This document shows, piece after piece, positions 1-8,228 of a stretch of 64,000 nt of DNA; positions within the stretch are counted from its first letter, which is position 1; the number at the start of each line of letters is the position of its first letter. Under the pieces are notes generated by a model that was not told where the DNA came from, searched no databases, and worked only from the letters and a program-made list of their open reading frames with translations. The stretch lies in the NCBI GenBank assembly GCA_900167895.1, contig FUZR01000001.1:102379-166378 (forward strand), given 5' to 3'. The DNA is from Bacteroidales bacterium WCE2004. Its GTDB lineage: Bacteria > Bacteroidota > Bacteroidia > Bacteroidales > UBA932. The position numbers were made by a program, and so were the translations under genes.

Positions 1-959
1 CAGACATAGTCTTCCCCGTCAGGACGGAGGTTCACCTCGAATTCCTTGACGGGCACACCATCCTCGCCGAGGACCGGCCAGCCATCCGCCCAGGTCACGG
101 GCTGCAGCGTCGGGATGCGGCCCACGCCGCCGTGGTCCTGGAACATCATCGCGTACCAGTCGCCGCGCTGTGTCTGGACGATGGCGCCCTGCGCCACGCC
201 GTCCTGCCGGCCGTCGAACTTGCCCTGCAGGATGGTCCGGGGCTCATATTCGCCCAGCAGCGTGCGGCTGCGCCAGCAGGTCTCCGTGCGCACGCCGCCG
301 GCGGGCCAGTCGATCACCAGCACGTAGTACCAGTCGCCGATGTGGTAGATGTGCGCGCCCTCGGCCCGCAGCATATAACCCTCGCGCGGGCTGGAGATCA
401 GGAGCTGGTCCACACCGCCGGGCTTGACGCCCGACAGGTCGGGCTCCAGTTCGGTGATGTAGAGGTCGCCGTTGCCCCAGACCACGTACACGCGGCCGTC
501 CTCGAAGAGGAGCGACGCGTCGTGGAAAGGCCGGTCGATGACGCTGCGCGTCCACTTTTCGCCGATGCGCGGCGTAGAATAGATATAGGTCCTGCGCTGG
601 TCATTGGCGATGAACAGCGCCCAGAAGCGGCCGTTCTCATAGCGCAGTGTGGTCGCCCACTGGCCCTTGCCATAGGCATTGGCGCCGCCACGCAGGTTAT
701 AGACGTCGTCGTCCTCCAGGCAGTCGTAGACATAGTCGACGATGCGCCAGTGCACCAGGTCGCGCGAGTGCATGATGGGTGCGCCGGGGCAGTAATACAT
801 CGTGGTGCTTACCATATAGTAGTCCTCCCCCACCCGGATAACATCATTGTCCGGGATGTCGGTATAAGTCAGCGGATTGACGCAGTGCGTCGTCGGCCTG
901 GCGCAAGAAGCCGCCAGCAAGACGGTCAGCGCGAGCGCGAAAAACAGTTTTGTTCTCAT
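1..959 (-). CDS. GH43 family glycoside hydrolase lipoprotein (3' end outside window)
   Basis: Reading leftward from the ATG at 957-959, the frame stays open to the window edge (about 319 codons). The N-terminus is a lipoprotein signal with lipobox LLAASC, so the enzyme is probably anchored at the cell surface or in the periplasm. A five-bladed-propeller GH43 domain follows: the candidate general base lies in YTDIPDND, the pKa-modulating Asp in FHDASLL, and the general acid in RAEGAHIY. GH43 members of this type remove xylose or arabinose from hemicellulose side chains and oligosaccharides. The visible end (GRIPTLQPVTW) suggests that a C-terminal beta-sandwich follows outside the window. It starts 9 bp after the stop of the double GH43 gene, so it is the last seen gene of that leftward operon. 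Exact substrate cannot be told. Confidence 0.85.
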   Translation of the reverse strand, partial: MRTKLFFALALTVLLAASCARPTTHCVNPLTYTDIPDNDVIRVGEDYYMVSTTMYYCPGAPIMHSRDLVHWRIVDYVYDCLEDDDVYNLRGGANAYGKGQWATTLRYENGRFWALFIANDQRRTYIYSTPRIGEKWTRSVIDRPFHDASLLFEDGRVYVVWGNGDLYITELEPDLSGVKPGGVDQLLISSPREGYMLRAEGAHIYHIGDWYYVLVIDWPAGGVRTETCWRSRTLLGEYEPRTILQGKFDGRQDGVAQGAIVQTQRGDWYAMMFQDHGGVGRIPTLQPVTWADGWPVLGEDGVPVKEFEVNLRPDGEDYV

Positions 960-968
960 TTTCTTTTC

Positions 969-3581
969 TTACTTGATCTGCCACCAGTCCCACTCGAAGC
1001 CGCCTTCCGTGAACACGAAATACAGGTCGTGCACTCCCTTGGCGCCGCTCAGGCGGACATTCTGCTTCGTCCAGCCCTTGCCGGGCTTCACTTTGAGCGT
1101 GCCGGCCAGCGGACCGTCCGGCGCATCCAGGCGCACCTCGATCCCGGCCGCCTGCGCAGCCTGCACGCAGGCCGTCAGCGTCCGGGCGCCCCGCGCCCCG
1201 AAATCGACGCCCTTGACGAGCAGGTGCTCGCCCGCGTCGATGTCACTGACCACGATGCCGCGCTCCGCGTCCTTGCGGGTCTTGAGGCCGTAGCCCCAGG
1301 CCATCGTCTCCGCCTCGACGCGGCGATACGGGTCGAAAGGCTCGATCTGCTCCAGGACGTTGTCCAGCCAGTACGGGACCTTGCGGATGGAGCCGTCCGG
1401 CTCGTAGTACATCCGCGCCGCGGACACGCTCCGGCGCTCATGGTGCACGAATGTCTCCAGGTGCATCAGGTCGTAGTTGAGACCGAAGATATAGGACGCA
1501 CCCTTGTAGTCGATGATGCCGGGATGGTTGCCCCGCGTGCGCCAGGTGCGGTCCATGATATGGCCCATCGAGCGCCAGGGGCCCTCGGGGCTGTCCGCCA
1601 TCGCGTAGCCGATGCCCTCCGGGCAGCAGGTGGACGCGAAAGCGAGGTAATAATGCCCGTCGCGCTTGTAGAACCAGGGACCTTCCTGGTAGTGCGCGAT
1701 CTTGTAGTCCAGCATATGGATCGGGCCGTCGAGCGAGACCATGTCCTCATTGAGCTTCGCCCAGTAGACGTTCGGGTTGCCCCAGTACATATAGGCCTGC
1801 CCGTCGTCGTCGATGAACACCGACGGGTCGATGTCGTACCAGTGCTCCTTCTGCCACACCAGCGGCGCGCCTAGCGGGTCTTTGAAGGGCCCGAAGGGCG
1901 AATCGGACACCAGCACGCCGATGCCGTGGCCGTGGATCGGGCAGTACATATACCACTTGCCGCCACGCTCCACCACACACTCGGCCCAGGCGCCGTTCTT
2001 GCCCTCATACCAGGCGAAATCGTCCAGCGAGGCCACCGCGCCGTGGTCGGTCCAGTTGACCATGTCCGTGGAGGTGTAGCACAGCCAGTCGAACATCTCG
2101 AAGCCGTCCGCGCCGTCCTCATCGTGGGTCGTATAGAGATACACCACGCCGTCGTGCACATACGGAGCCGGATCGGCCGTGTATTTGGTCTGGATGAGCG
2201 GCATGTTGACCGTGCGGTTGAACTTCCACCAGTCCAGGTCGAAGAGCTCCCCGTCCCCGCCCCGGAAGAGCAGGTAGAGATCGTGCACGCCGCGGGCGCG
2301 GGCGCTGACCGGCGCCTTGACCATCATGTTGTCATTGTTGACCGTAACGGAAGCGACCGGCCGCCCGGACATCGCGTCCAGGTAGAACTCGATCACGCCT
2401 TCCGACTTGTAGTTCAGCATTTCCACGCTCACCAGCGTGGCCGGCTCCGCGCCGAAATCCACGTTGCGCAGCTGGATCCAGTCGCCGTTGTGGATGGACG
2501 TCACCCAGTGGCGGGCGCCGTCCTCGCGGTCGGTCTTGACGCCCCAGCTGGAGGCCATCGTCTCCGCCTGCGTCAGCTGGTAGGGATCCAGCGTCTGCAG
2601 CGGCGCCACGCCCTCCTGCGTGAACGGGATGAAGGGAATGCTGCCGTCCGCGCCGAACGCGAACTCCTCCACGCAGGTCGCGCGCCGGAAACCGCTTCCG
2701 TTGGGCAGGGCGCCGTTGTGATAGAACATATAATGATGCCCGCGGAAATCGACATTGCCGCCGTGGATGGTGAAGCTGTTGTCCGCTTCGTCCATGATGC
2801 GGCCCCGGTAGGTCCAAGGGCCGTGGATGGACGGCGAGGTGCTGTAGGCCATGTGCTCGGGCACGCCGCCGGCCGGATAGGACAGGTAGTAGAGCCCGTC
2901 GCGCTTGTAGAGCCAGGGACCCTCCTCATAGCCGACCATCAGCTTCTGTCGGCCGCCGTCGGACCAGTCCGGTTTCATCGACGCGGGGCCGAAACAGGCC
3001 GGATCACCCCAGCCGGGCACTTCCCGCCAGCCGTCCGGGAAGGACACCATGTCGTCGCCCAGGCGGCCGTACCAGCAGCCTTTGTTGCCCCAGAAGAGCC
3101 ACGCGGAGCCGTCGTCGTCGACGAAGACGGTCGGGTCGATGAACGCGAAACCAGTCGCGAGCGGGCCGCCGAGCGCGTCGACGTAGGGGCCCTGCGGGTC
3201 GTCCGCGACGGCCACGGCCAGCGCGTCGGCGCGCGTGGCGGCTTCGGTCAGGCAGACATACCAGTACCACTTGCCGCCGCGCTCCACGAGTTGCGAAGCC
3301 CAGGCGCGGTCGCCCTGGAAGGCCCAGGGGAAAGTGGCCGTGGAGACGGGCGTACCGAGATAGGTCCAGTTGGCCATGTCCTCGGTGCTGTAGAGCTGCC
3401 AGTCCTTCATCTTGAAGTACGTGGCGTCGTCCTCGTCGTGGTCGACGGCCAGATAGAGCTTGTCGCCGTGGACGAACGGAGCCGGATCCGGCGTGAAGGA
3501 CGTCCGGATCACGGGGTTCTGCGCGGTGCAGCACAGAGGAACCAGAAGGAGCAGACAACGCAACAAGATTACTCTATTCAT
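969..3581 (-). CDS. Double GH43-CBM6 glycoside hydrolase
   Basis: This 870-residue secreted protein (signal peptide about 1-20, cut near CTA/QNP) has two catalytic and two binding modules in series: GH43 about 24-320, CBM6-like about 330-450, GH43 about 460-745, CBM6-like about 755-870. Both GH43 halves keep the catalytic set: Asp base in TPDPAPFV (D32) and ADPAPYV (D470), Asp in IDPTVFVDDDG and IDPSVFIDDDG, and Glu acid in EGPWLYKRDG and EGPWFYKRDG. The halves match in order and motifs but differ in sequence, so this is an old internal duplication. Likely role is release of arabinose or xylose from arabinoxylan or arabinan. It is the middle gene of a leftward operon, 14 bp after the small secreted-protein gene and 9 bp before the GH43 lipoprotein gene. 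Confidence 0.9.
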   Translation of the reverse strand: MNRVILLRCLLLLVPLCCTAQNPVIRTSFTPDPAPFVHGDKLYLAVDHDEDDATYFKMKDWQLYSTEDMANWTYLGTPVSTATFPWAFQGDRAWASQLVERGGKWYWYVCLTEAATRADALAVAVADDPQGPYVDALGGPLATGFAFIDPTVFVDDDGSAWLFWGNKGCWYGRLGDDMVSFPDGWREVPGWGDPACFGPASMKPDWSDGGRQKLMVGYEEGPWLYKRDGLYYLSYPAGGVPEHMAYSTSPSIHGPWTYRGRIMDEADNSFTIHGGNVDFRGHHYMFYHNGALPNGSGFRRATCVEEFAFGADGSIPFIPFTQEGVAPLQTLDPYQLTQAETMASSWGVKTDREDGARHWVTSIHNGDWIQLRNVDFGAEPATLVSVEMLNYKSEGVIEFYLDAMSGRPVASVTVNNDNMMVKAPVSARARGVHDLYLLFRGGDGELFDLDWWKFNRTVNMPLIQTKYTADPAPYVHDGVVYLYTTHDEDGADGFEMFDWLCYTSTDMVNWTDHGAVASLDDFAWYEGKNGAWAECVVERGGKWYMYCPIHGHGIGVLVSDSPFGPFKDPLGAPLVWQKEHWYDIDPSVFIDDDGQAYMYWGNPNVYWAKLNEDMVSLDGPIHMLDYKIAHYQEGPWFYKRDGHYYLAFASTCCPEGIGYAMADSPEGPWRSMGHIMDRTWRTRGNHPGIIDYKGASYIFGLNYDLMHLETFVHHERRSVSAARMYYEPDGSIRKVPYWLDNVLEQIEPFDPYRRVEAETMAWGYGLKTRKDAERGIVVSDIDAGEHLLVKGVDFGARGARTLTACVQAAQAAGIEVRLDAPDGPLAGTLKVKPGKGWTKQNVRLSGAKGVHDLYFVFTEGGFEWDWWQIK

Positions 3582-3595
3582 TGTGGTTGGAATGG

Positions 3596-4165
3596 TTATG
3601 GTTTCACTAATTGTTCAAAGCCGCCGCTGCCCCGCAGCAAGGCATCGAAGCCCGACTGCCCGCGGGAATAGAGCGTGTCGCACGGATAGCGCGTCAGGCG
3701 GTTGCAGTGCGAGCAGCCCGGCATCTCGAAGAGCGTCCCCTGCGAGCCGCAGAGGAAGAAACTGTCGCGGATGGGGTCATAGCTCAGCGAGCAGGGCACG
3801 ACGTCCAGCACACACGGCACCCCGTTCTCCTTGTATTCCAGCGAACGGGCGCTCCACACCGTGCCCCGGCTGGACACATAGACGCCCAGATGGCCGTCGG
3901 CGTCCAGCCCGGCCACCATCACGGAGCCGCCGCCGGCCGCCACGGCGCGCCAGCGCATCTGCGGATAGAAGCCCGCGTACTGGGCGTTGAAGTCGAACGC
4001 GGTCCAGGTCTCGCCGTCCGCCGAACGCAGGATCTCCCCTGCTTCCGTGACAGTCCAGCGGACGCCGTCCGCATCGACGCAGGAAATCTGCCCGCGGGCA
4101 GCCGGAGCGCCCGCAAGCAGGAAAAACGTCAGGAAGAAAGCAAGATACTTTCGGAAACGGTCCAT
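3596..4165 (-). CDS. Secreted protein of unknown function, first gene of the GH43 operon
   Basis: The protein has 189 residues with a clear signal peptide (about 1-25, ARG/QIS). The ATG at 4163-4165 is chosen over an in-frame TTG one codon upstream. The mature part has repeated short beta-strand motifs (VRWTVTEAGEILRSADG; VYVSSRGTVWSARS) like BNR/Asp-box propeller repeats. It ends in a Cys-rich tail (CGSQGTLFEMPGCSHCNR, CDTLYSRG). I do not recognise a named family. It leads the operon with the two GH43 genes and is divergent from the GH51 gene, so a role in hemicellulose binding or use is only a contextual guess. Its first codons are repeated as a relic at about 8181-8202. Confidence 0.75.
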   Translation of the reverse strand: MDRFRKYLAFFLTFFLLAGAPAARGQISCVDADGVRWTVTEAGEILRSADGETWTAFDFNAQYAGFYPQMRWRAVAAGGGSVMVAGLDADGHLGVYVSSRGTVWSARSLEYKENGVPCVLDVVPCSLSYDPIRDSFFLCGSQGTLFEMPGCSHCNRLTRYPCDTLYSRGQSGFDALLRGSGGFEQLVKP

Positions 4166-4190
4166 CAATTGGTTTTGGCTTGATGCGTCC

Positions 4191-4220
4191 CAAAGGTACG
4201 AACTTCCCTTGCAATTTCAA
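4191..4220 (-). promoter_or_regulatory. Bacteroidota promoter for the leftward GH43 operon
   Basis: On the minus strand the -7 box TACCTTTG (plus strand CAAAGGTA, 4191-4198) is preceded after 19 bp by TTG (plus CAA, 4218-4220). This matches TTG-N19-21-TAnnTTTG. The start codon is 26 bp from the box. Confidence 0.75.
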
Positions 4221-4266
4221 GCGCATTTATGCATCTTTGTCACCTAAACTTATAACCGCCCCTATA

Positions 4267-7200
4267 ATGCACAAACACCACTTCATTGCTTGTCTTGCAG
4301 CTCTCTGTCTCTCCACCTGTGGCTTATTCCTCCACGCCCAGGAACCCGTCCGGCTGGACATCGATTCCCGCCACGTCCAGGGACAGATCGACCCGCTCAT
4401 CTACGGGCAGCTTTTCGAACACATCTATTTCTCCGCCAACAACGGCGTGTGGCAGGAGATCATCTACGGCCGCTCCTTCGAGCCCGAGCATTATCCCGGC
4501 ATCCCGCCGCGCGACGGCTACTTCGACGGCTGGTTCGCCGACGCGGAGGGCGTCCTGCATTCCCCCACCCGCTACGAGCAGCCCATCCCGCTGACCACGG
4601 TCGACACCGACAGCTACGACCTCGAGATGGATGTGGCCTGGCGCGCCTACCGCCTGCCCAACCGGCGCTGGAGCGGCGGCCTGCTGGACCTGCGCTTCGC
4701 GTTCAAGGACCAGGAGAACGGCGAGCCGTATTTCCTGCGCCTCTATGATCCCGCCTTCGAGGGCCAGCGCTTCAACCTGGCGCAGACGGCCGCGCAGGTC
4801 GAGGCCGACAACCAGGCCAAGGCCCTCGCCCAAGCCCAGAAGAAGGCCTCGAGCGCCGAGTTCTCCATCGCCACGCGCGTAGAGAAGGAAGTCACCTTCT
4901 TCGGCAACACCCGCAAGGTCACGGCGCTGGAGCCGCTCGCCACGGCTGCGGCCCAGGAGGCACAGACCGACCAGTCCGCCTGGCACCACCTCAAGATCAG
5001 CTGCCGCAAGCAGAAGGTGGCAGTGTGGTGGGACGGCGTCAAGGTCCTGAACACCAAGCTCCCCACCGGCCGCAAGAGCAATACGCTCACCCTCTGGGAG
5101 AATTATACCGAAGCCCGCTTCCGCAACATCACCGTCCGCGACGCCAGGGGCAAACAGACCTTCTTCGAAGGCCTGCCCGAGGCTGTCGCCATCCCCGACG
5201 TGGCGCCCGAATGGACCGCCTTCGGCGAAGGCCGCTTCAAGCTCGTCAAGGGCGACGCCGTCAATATGGACTATGCCCAGCAGATCACGACGCAGGGTCT
5301 CTCCGGCCTGCAGCAGGGCCCGCAGGCCGTGCGCCCGGGCGACGCCTTCGTAGGCTCCGTCTACGCCAAGGGCGACGGGCGGGCCCGGCTGACCGTCGGC
5401 CTGCGCCGGGACGACCAGTGGGTCGCCCGGCAGGAACTCGGCACCCCGTCCTCCGACTGGAAATGCTATGAATTCACCCTCGACGCCGGGGACTACGAAG
5501 GCGATGCGGACTTCGCCATCGCCGCCTCCGACGGCACGCTCCTGATCGACCAGGCCTCGATGGGCACCCGTTCCGGACAGGCCCTCGGCGGCTTCCGGCC
5601 CGACATTTTCGAGGCCGTCAAGACCCTGCACCCGACCTGCCTGCGCTGGCCGGGCGGCGGCTATGCCGCGCAATACGACTGGCGCTGGGGCATCGGCCCG
5701 CAGAAGGACCGCAAGCGCTGGGACCACTGGATGTGGATGGACTACGACCAGAACTGCTTCGGCACCGATGAATTCATCCAGTTCTGCCGTGCAATCGGCT
5801 CCGAACCCGTCATCGTGGTGAGCGTGGGTTTCGAGCGGCCCGAATCCGAATACGACCAGATCCTGCAGAACGCCGTGGACTGGCTGCGCTACTGCAATGA
5901 GCCCGCCACGGGCGAGTGGGGCGCCGTGCGCGCCGCCAACGGCCATCCTGAGCCCTACAACGTCAAATACTGGGAGATCGACAACGAGATGTGGGAGATG
6001 GGCATCGAGCGCTACGAGCGCTGCGTACGCGACTACTCCGCAGCGTTGCGCGCCGTCGATCCCGACATCAAGATCATCGCCTGCGGCGGTTTCCCGGAGG
6101 ACGAAGCCTTCCTGAAGCGCTCCGGCGCCTGTTTCGACTACCTCAGCCTGCACCACTACGAGCAGGCGGGCGGCTACGCCACGGGCCCCGGCCGCCTCGC
6201 TGAGCAATATAAGAAGTACGCGGAGATGATTGCCGCCTGCCCCAATCCCGACATCAAGCTGTTCATCTCCGAATGGAACCTCAACAGCACCGACTGGCGC
6301 ACGGGCCTGTTCGCCGGCGGCTTCCTCAACGTCTGCGAGCAGCTGGACGTAGTGGCGATGGGCGCCGCCGCGCTCTTCATCCGGCGCACCGACGCGCCCG
6401 ACTGGAACAACGCCTTCATCAACTTCGACTACAAGGACCTCTTCGTCGCCCCCAACTACCAGGTCACGGATCTTTGGTACGACCACTTCGCCCCGAACCG
6501 GCTTGCCGTTTCCGGCGACGCCAAAGAGCTGAGCGTCAGCGCTTCCCGCGCCAACGACAGCGGCATCGTGACCGTAAAGGTCGTCAACCCGACCGACAAG
6601 CCCTACAGCCTTACGCTCGCGCCGGACTGGAATTCCGTCGCCACGGCCGACTACGACTACATCGCGCCGGGCTCGCTCGACGCCGCCAACGACATGGCGC
6701 ACAAACAGGCCGTCCAGCACCAACGCAAGGCCCTGCAGCCCGAGGGCAAGACCGTCACCTTCACCGTCGAGCCCCTCTCCGCCGGCGTCGTCACGCTCAG
6801 CCGGAAGGTTTGGGCCGACATGGAGTTCTACGGCCACGTCTACGTGGATTTGGAGGTCAAAGGGAACGAAGCGCACTTCGTCCTGGATACGGGCGCACCC
6901 GACTCGTTCCCGGACAGCACCTTCGTCGCCCGAGACGGCCTCAAGTACGAACACACATACTTCACCAGGTGGGGCGGCGCCGGAGACGGCATGGTGACGG
7001 TGACGGTCATCAACCATGAATTCACCTATTCGATGGGCGGCAAGGAATACCAGACCGTCATCTCCCCCATCGTCGACCTCAAGGCAATCCTGGGAGACCA
7101 TGCCGACGGCCTGGTCGGCCTGAACGAGGTCGGCGACGCGGCCATTGCCATCGACTTCCAGAATAGAAAGGTCGGCTTCTGGGACAAGGTGGAAGCGGAG

Positions 7201-7917
7201 GACATAGAAGGATTCACGGCCATTCCGGTCGAGTATAAGAACATGCGGATCCTGCTGCCGGTCCGCGCACGGATCCGCGACGGGATCACCGTCGAAGGCA
7301 AGGTCCTGATGGATCTGGGCAGCCCCCATTCGCTTTCCCTGACGCGCGTCACCAGCGAAAAATATGGTCTGGCAGCCGTCCAGCCCTTCCTGGCCACCGC
7401 CTCGCTCGTCGGCGGCATCGGCGGCGGATCAAGCAGCCACAACTTCCGGGCGCTCGGCCTGGACCTCGGCCCGTTCTCGTTCGACGACGTCGTCATGACG
7501 TACAGCCTCAACAAAAAAGGAGCGCTGGCATATGGAGAATGGATCGGCCTCCTGGGCAATGATATCTGGGGCCGGTTCGACTTGATCATCGACGCATCCC
7601 ACGGCAAGCTCTACCTGCGGCCCAACGCCTACTATGACAAACCGTTCTCGGCCCCCACCCGGGGGTTCAGCGCGACTTATCGTTCGCAGACGCTCGGCTA
7701 TTGGCCGGTCAACTCCCTCTACGAGGGCTCCAACGCCCAGAAGGCCGGCCTGCGGCGCGGCGACCGCATCGTCGCCGTCAACGGCCGCGACGTCAAGACC
7801 TACAGCCACGAGGCCTACCGGACCTGGTCCGACGGCCTGCAGTCCGTCACCCTCACGGTCCTGCGCGACGGCCAGGAACTGGAAATCTCCTTCGATTTCG
7901 ACGAGCCGAAAATCTAA
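4267..7917 (+). CDS. GH51 alpha-L-arabinofuranosidase fused to aspartic protease and PDZ domains
   Basis: The protein has 1216 residues from ATG 4267, which opens a signal peptide (MHKHHFIACLAALCL, cut before QEP). About 25-850 is a GH51 enzyme with a carbohydrate-binding-like insert, the acid/base Glu in EIDNEMWEMG (E574) and nucleophile in FISEWN (E669). It should release arabinofuranose from arabinoxylan or arabinan. From about 855 a second protein begins: a retropepsin-like protease with two lobes (FVLDTGA, D874; LMDLGSP, D1016) and a C-terminal PDZ domain (about 1126-1216, AGLRRGDRIVAVNGRDV). This tail is homologous along its length to the next gene. No stop codon or frameshift separates the parts, so it is a true fusion. 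It is divergent from the GH43 operon. Confidence 0.9.
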   Translation: MHKHHFIACLAALCLSTCGLFLHAQEPVRLDIDSRHVQGQIDPLIYGQLFEHIYFSANNGVWQEIIYGRSFEPEHYPGIPPRDGYFDGWFADAEGVLHSPTRYEQPIPLTTVDTDSYDLEMDVAWRAYRLPNRRWSGGLLDLRFAFKDQENGEPYFLRLYDPAFEGQRFNLAQTAAQVEADNQAKALAQAQKKASSAEFSIATRVEKEVTFFGNTRKVTALEPLATAAAQEAQTDQSAWHHLKISCRKQKVAVWWDGVKVLNTKLPTGRKSNTLTLWENYTEARFRNITVRDARGKQTFFEGLPEAVAIPDVAPEWTAFGEGRFKLVKGDAVNMDYAQQITTQGLSGLQQGPQAVRPGDAFVGSVYAKGDGRARLTVGLRRDDQWVARQELGTPSSDWKCYEFTLDAGDYEGDADFAIAASDGTLLIDQASMGTRSGQALGGFRPDIFEAVKTLHPTCLRWPGGGYAAQYDWRWGIGPQKDRKRWDHWMWMDYDQNCFGTDEFIQFCRAIGSEPVIVVSVGFERPESEYDQILQNAVDWLRYCNEPATGEWGAVRAANGHPEPYNVKYWEIDNEMWEMGIERYERCVRDYSAALRAVDPDIKIIACGGFPEDEAFLKRSGACFDYLSLHHYEQAGGYATGPGRLAEQYKKYAEMIAACPNPDIKLFISEWNLNSTDWRTGLFAGGFLNVCEQLDVVAMGAAALFIRRTDAPDWNNAFINFDYKDLFVAPNYQVTDLWYDHFAPNRLAVSGDAKELSVSASRANDSGIVTVKVVNPTDKPYSLTLAPDWNSVATADYDYIAPGSLDAANDMAHKQAVQHQRKALQPEGKTVTFTVEPLSAGVVTLSRKVWADMEFYGHVYVDLEVKGNEAHFVLDTGAPDSFPDSTFVARDGLKYEHTYFTRWGGAGDGMVTVTVINHEFTYSMGGKEYQTVISPIVDLKAILGDHADGLVGLNEVGDAAIAIDFQNRKVGFWDKVEAEDIEGFTAIPVEYKNMRILLPVRARIRDGITVEGKVLMDLGSPHSLSLTRVTSEKYGLAAVQPFLATASLVGGIGGGSSSHNFRALGLDLGPFSFDDVVMTYSLNKKGALAYGEWIGLLGNDIWGRFDLIIDASHGKLYLRPNAYYDKPFSAPTRGFSATYRSQTLGYWPVNSLYEGSNAQKAGLRRGDRIVAVNGRDVKTYSHEAYRTWSDGLQSVTLTVLRDGQELEISFDFDEPKI

Positions 7918-7933
7918 AAACCGCACGGAATGC

Positions 7934-7963
7934 ATGCATTTACGGAAATAATTGATAACTCTG
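7934..7963 (+). promoter_or_regulatory. Decayed copy of the his operon promoter
   Basis: This aligns with the intact his promoter at 9502-9531. The -33 TTG has become ATG (7934-7936) and the -7 box TAACTTTG has become TAACTCTG (7956-7963). Both changes hit consensus bases, so this copy is probably weak or silent. Confidence 0.6.
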
Positions 7964-7970
7964 CAAGAGT

Positions 7971-8012
7971 ATGAAAATGACGCGCGCACATCACCACCAC
8001 CACCGAGTCTGA
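7971..8012 (+). CDS. Relic his leader peptide, upstream copy
   Basis: This 13-codon ORF reads MKMTRAHHHHHRV with five consecutive His codons. It is the duplicated counterpart of the leader ORF at 9539. It sits between the GH51-fusion stop and an attenuator-like hairpin at 8053-8086, followed by a truncated hisG, so any control it gave no longer leads to an intact his gene. Its promoter is damaged. Confidence 0.7.
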   Translation: MKMTRAHHHHHRV

Positions 8013-8052
8013 CAGATCCGGTAGGTCGGCGTGTGCATACTCATCGCAATAC

Positions 8053-8086
8053 AAGGCTTGCCGGGACACCGGGAAGCCTTTTTTTT
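8053..8086 (+). terminator. Attenuator-type terminator, upstream (relic) copy
   Basis: A 12-bp stem with one internal mismatch (AAGGCTTGCCGG / CCGGGAAGCCTT, loop GACA) is followed by eight T. It still looks functional and now probably serves as the terminator of the GH51-fusion gene. Confidence 0.75.
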
Positions 8087-8113
8087 GTATGATTTAAGTT
8101 AGTAGTTTTCGAT

Positions 8114-8221
8114 ATGCTCAGATTAGCCATCCAATCCAAGGGCCGTCTCAACGAAGAGAGCACCGCCAGTCCGGAGACTAGATACTTGTGCAAACAGTTC
8201 ATAGATTGGTTTTCGCTTTGA
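8114..8221 (+). pseudogene. Truncated hisG (first 18 codons) at the duplication join
   Basis: The first 18 codons encode MLRLAIQSKGRLNEESTA, identical in protein to the start of the intact hisG at 9679 and differing only at silent sites. After 8167 similarity stops and an unrelated 17-residue tail (SPETRYLCK onward) runs to TGA at 8219-8221, inside DNA derived from the promoter region of the GH43/GH51 pair. It cannot make an enzyme. Confidence 0.85.
8181..8202 (-). pseudogene. Relic 5' end of the small secreted-protein gene
   Basis: On the minus strand an ATG at 8202 is followed by codons for MNCLHKYL, matching MDRFRKYL of the gene starting at 4165, in the same position relative to the conserved promoter block. 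The similarity ends at about 8181, next to the hisG break. It marks the other side of the duplication join. Confidence 0.6.
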
Positions 8222-8228
8222 TGCGTCT

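Larger units (their letters stand above)
4144..8167 (+). repeat. Tandem duplication, upstream copy
   Basis: This copy runs from the 5' end of the leftward secreted-protein gene (about codon 8) through the divergent promoter region, GH51-protease-PDZ gene, his leader and attenuator, to hisG codon 18. Matching landmarks in the downstream copy are: CAAAGGTA (4191 and 8229), the start codon (4267 and 8307), the protease/PDZ region, the leader ORF (7971 and 9539), the terminator (8053 and 9620) and the hisG start (8114 and 9679). The order and the two broken gene ends at the join are those of a direct tandem duplication. Confidence 0.85.

Noticed and set aside
132..3671. Two plus-strand open frames of about 580 codons each
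   Set aside because: They are antisense to the GH43 genes, whose motifs are unambiguous on the minus strand.
4232..4239. CATCTTTG as the promoter of the GH51 fusion gene
   Set aside because: It differs from TAnnTTTG at the first base and no TTG is at the right distance; the corresponding site in the duplicated copy (near 8272) is even weaker, so the promoter of this gene was not assigned.
4324..7329. Minus-strand open frame of about 1000 codons opposite the GH51 fusion
   Set aside because: The plus strand carries the signal peptide and all GH51/protease motifs; the antisense frame has none.
7971..8012. His-rich short ORF read as a metal-binding peptide
   Set aside because: Its near-identical twin lies directly before hisG with a terminator between, so a his leader peptide explains it better.
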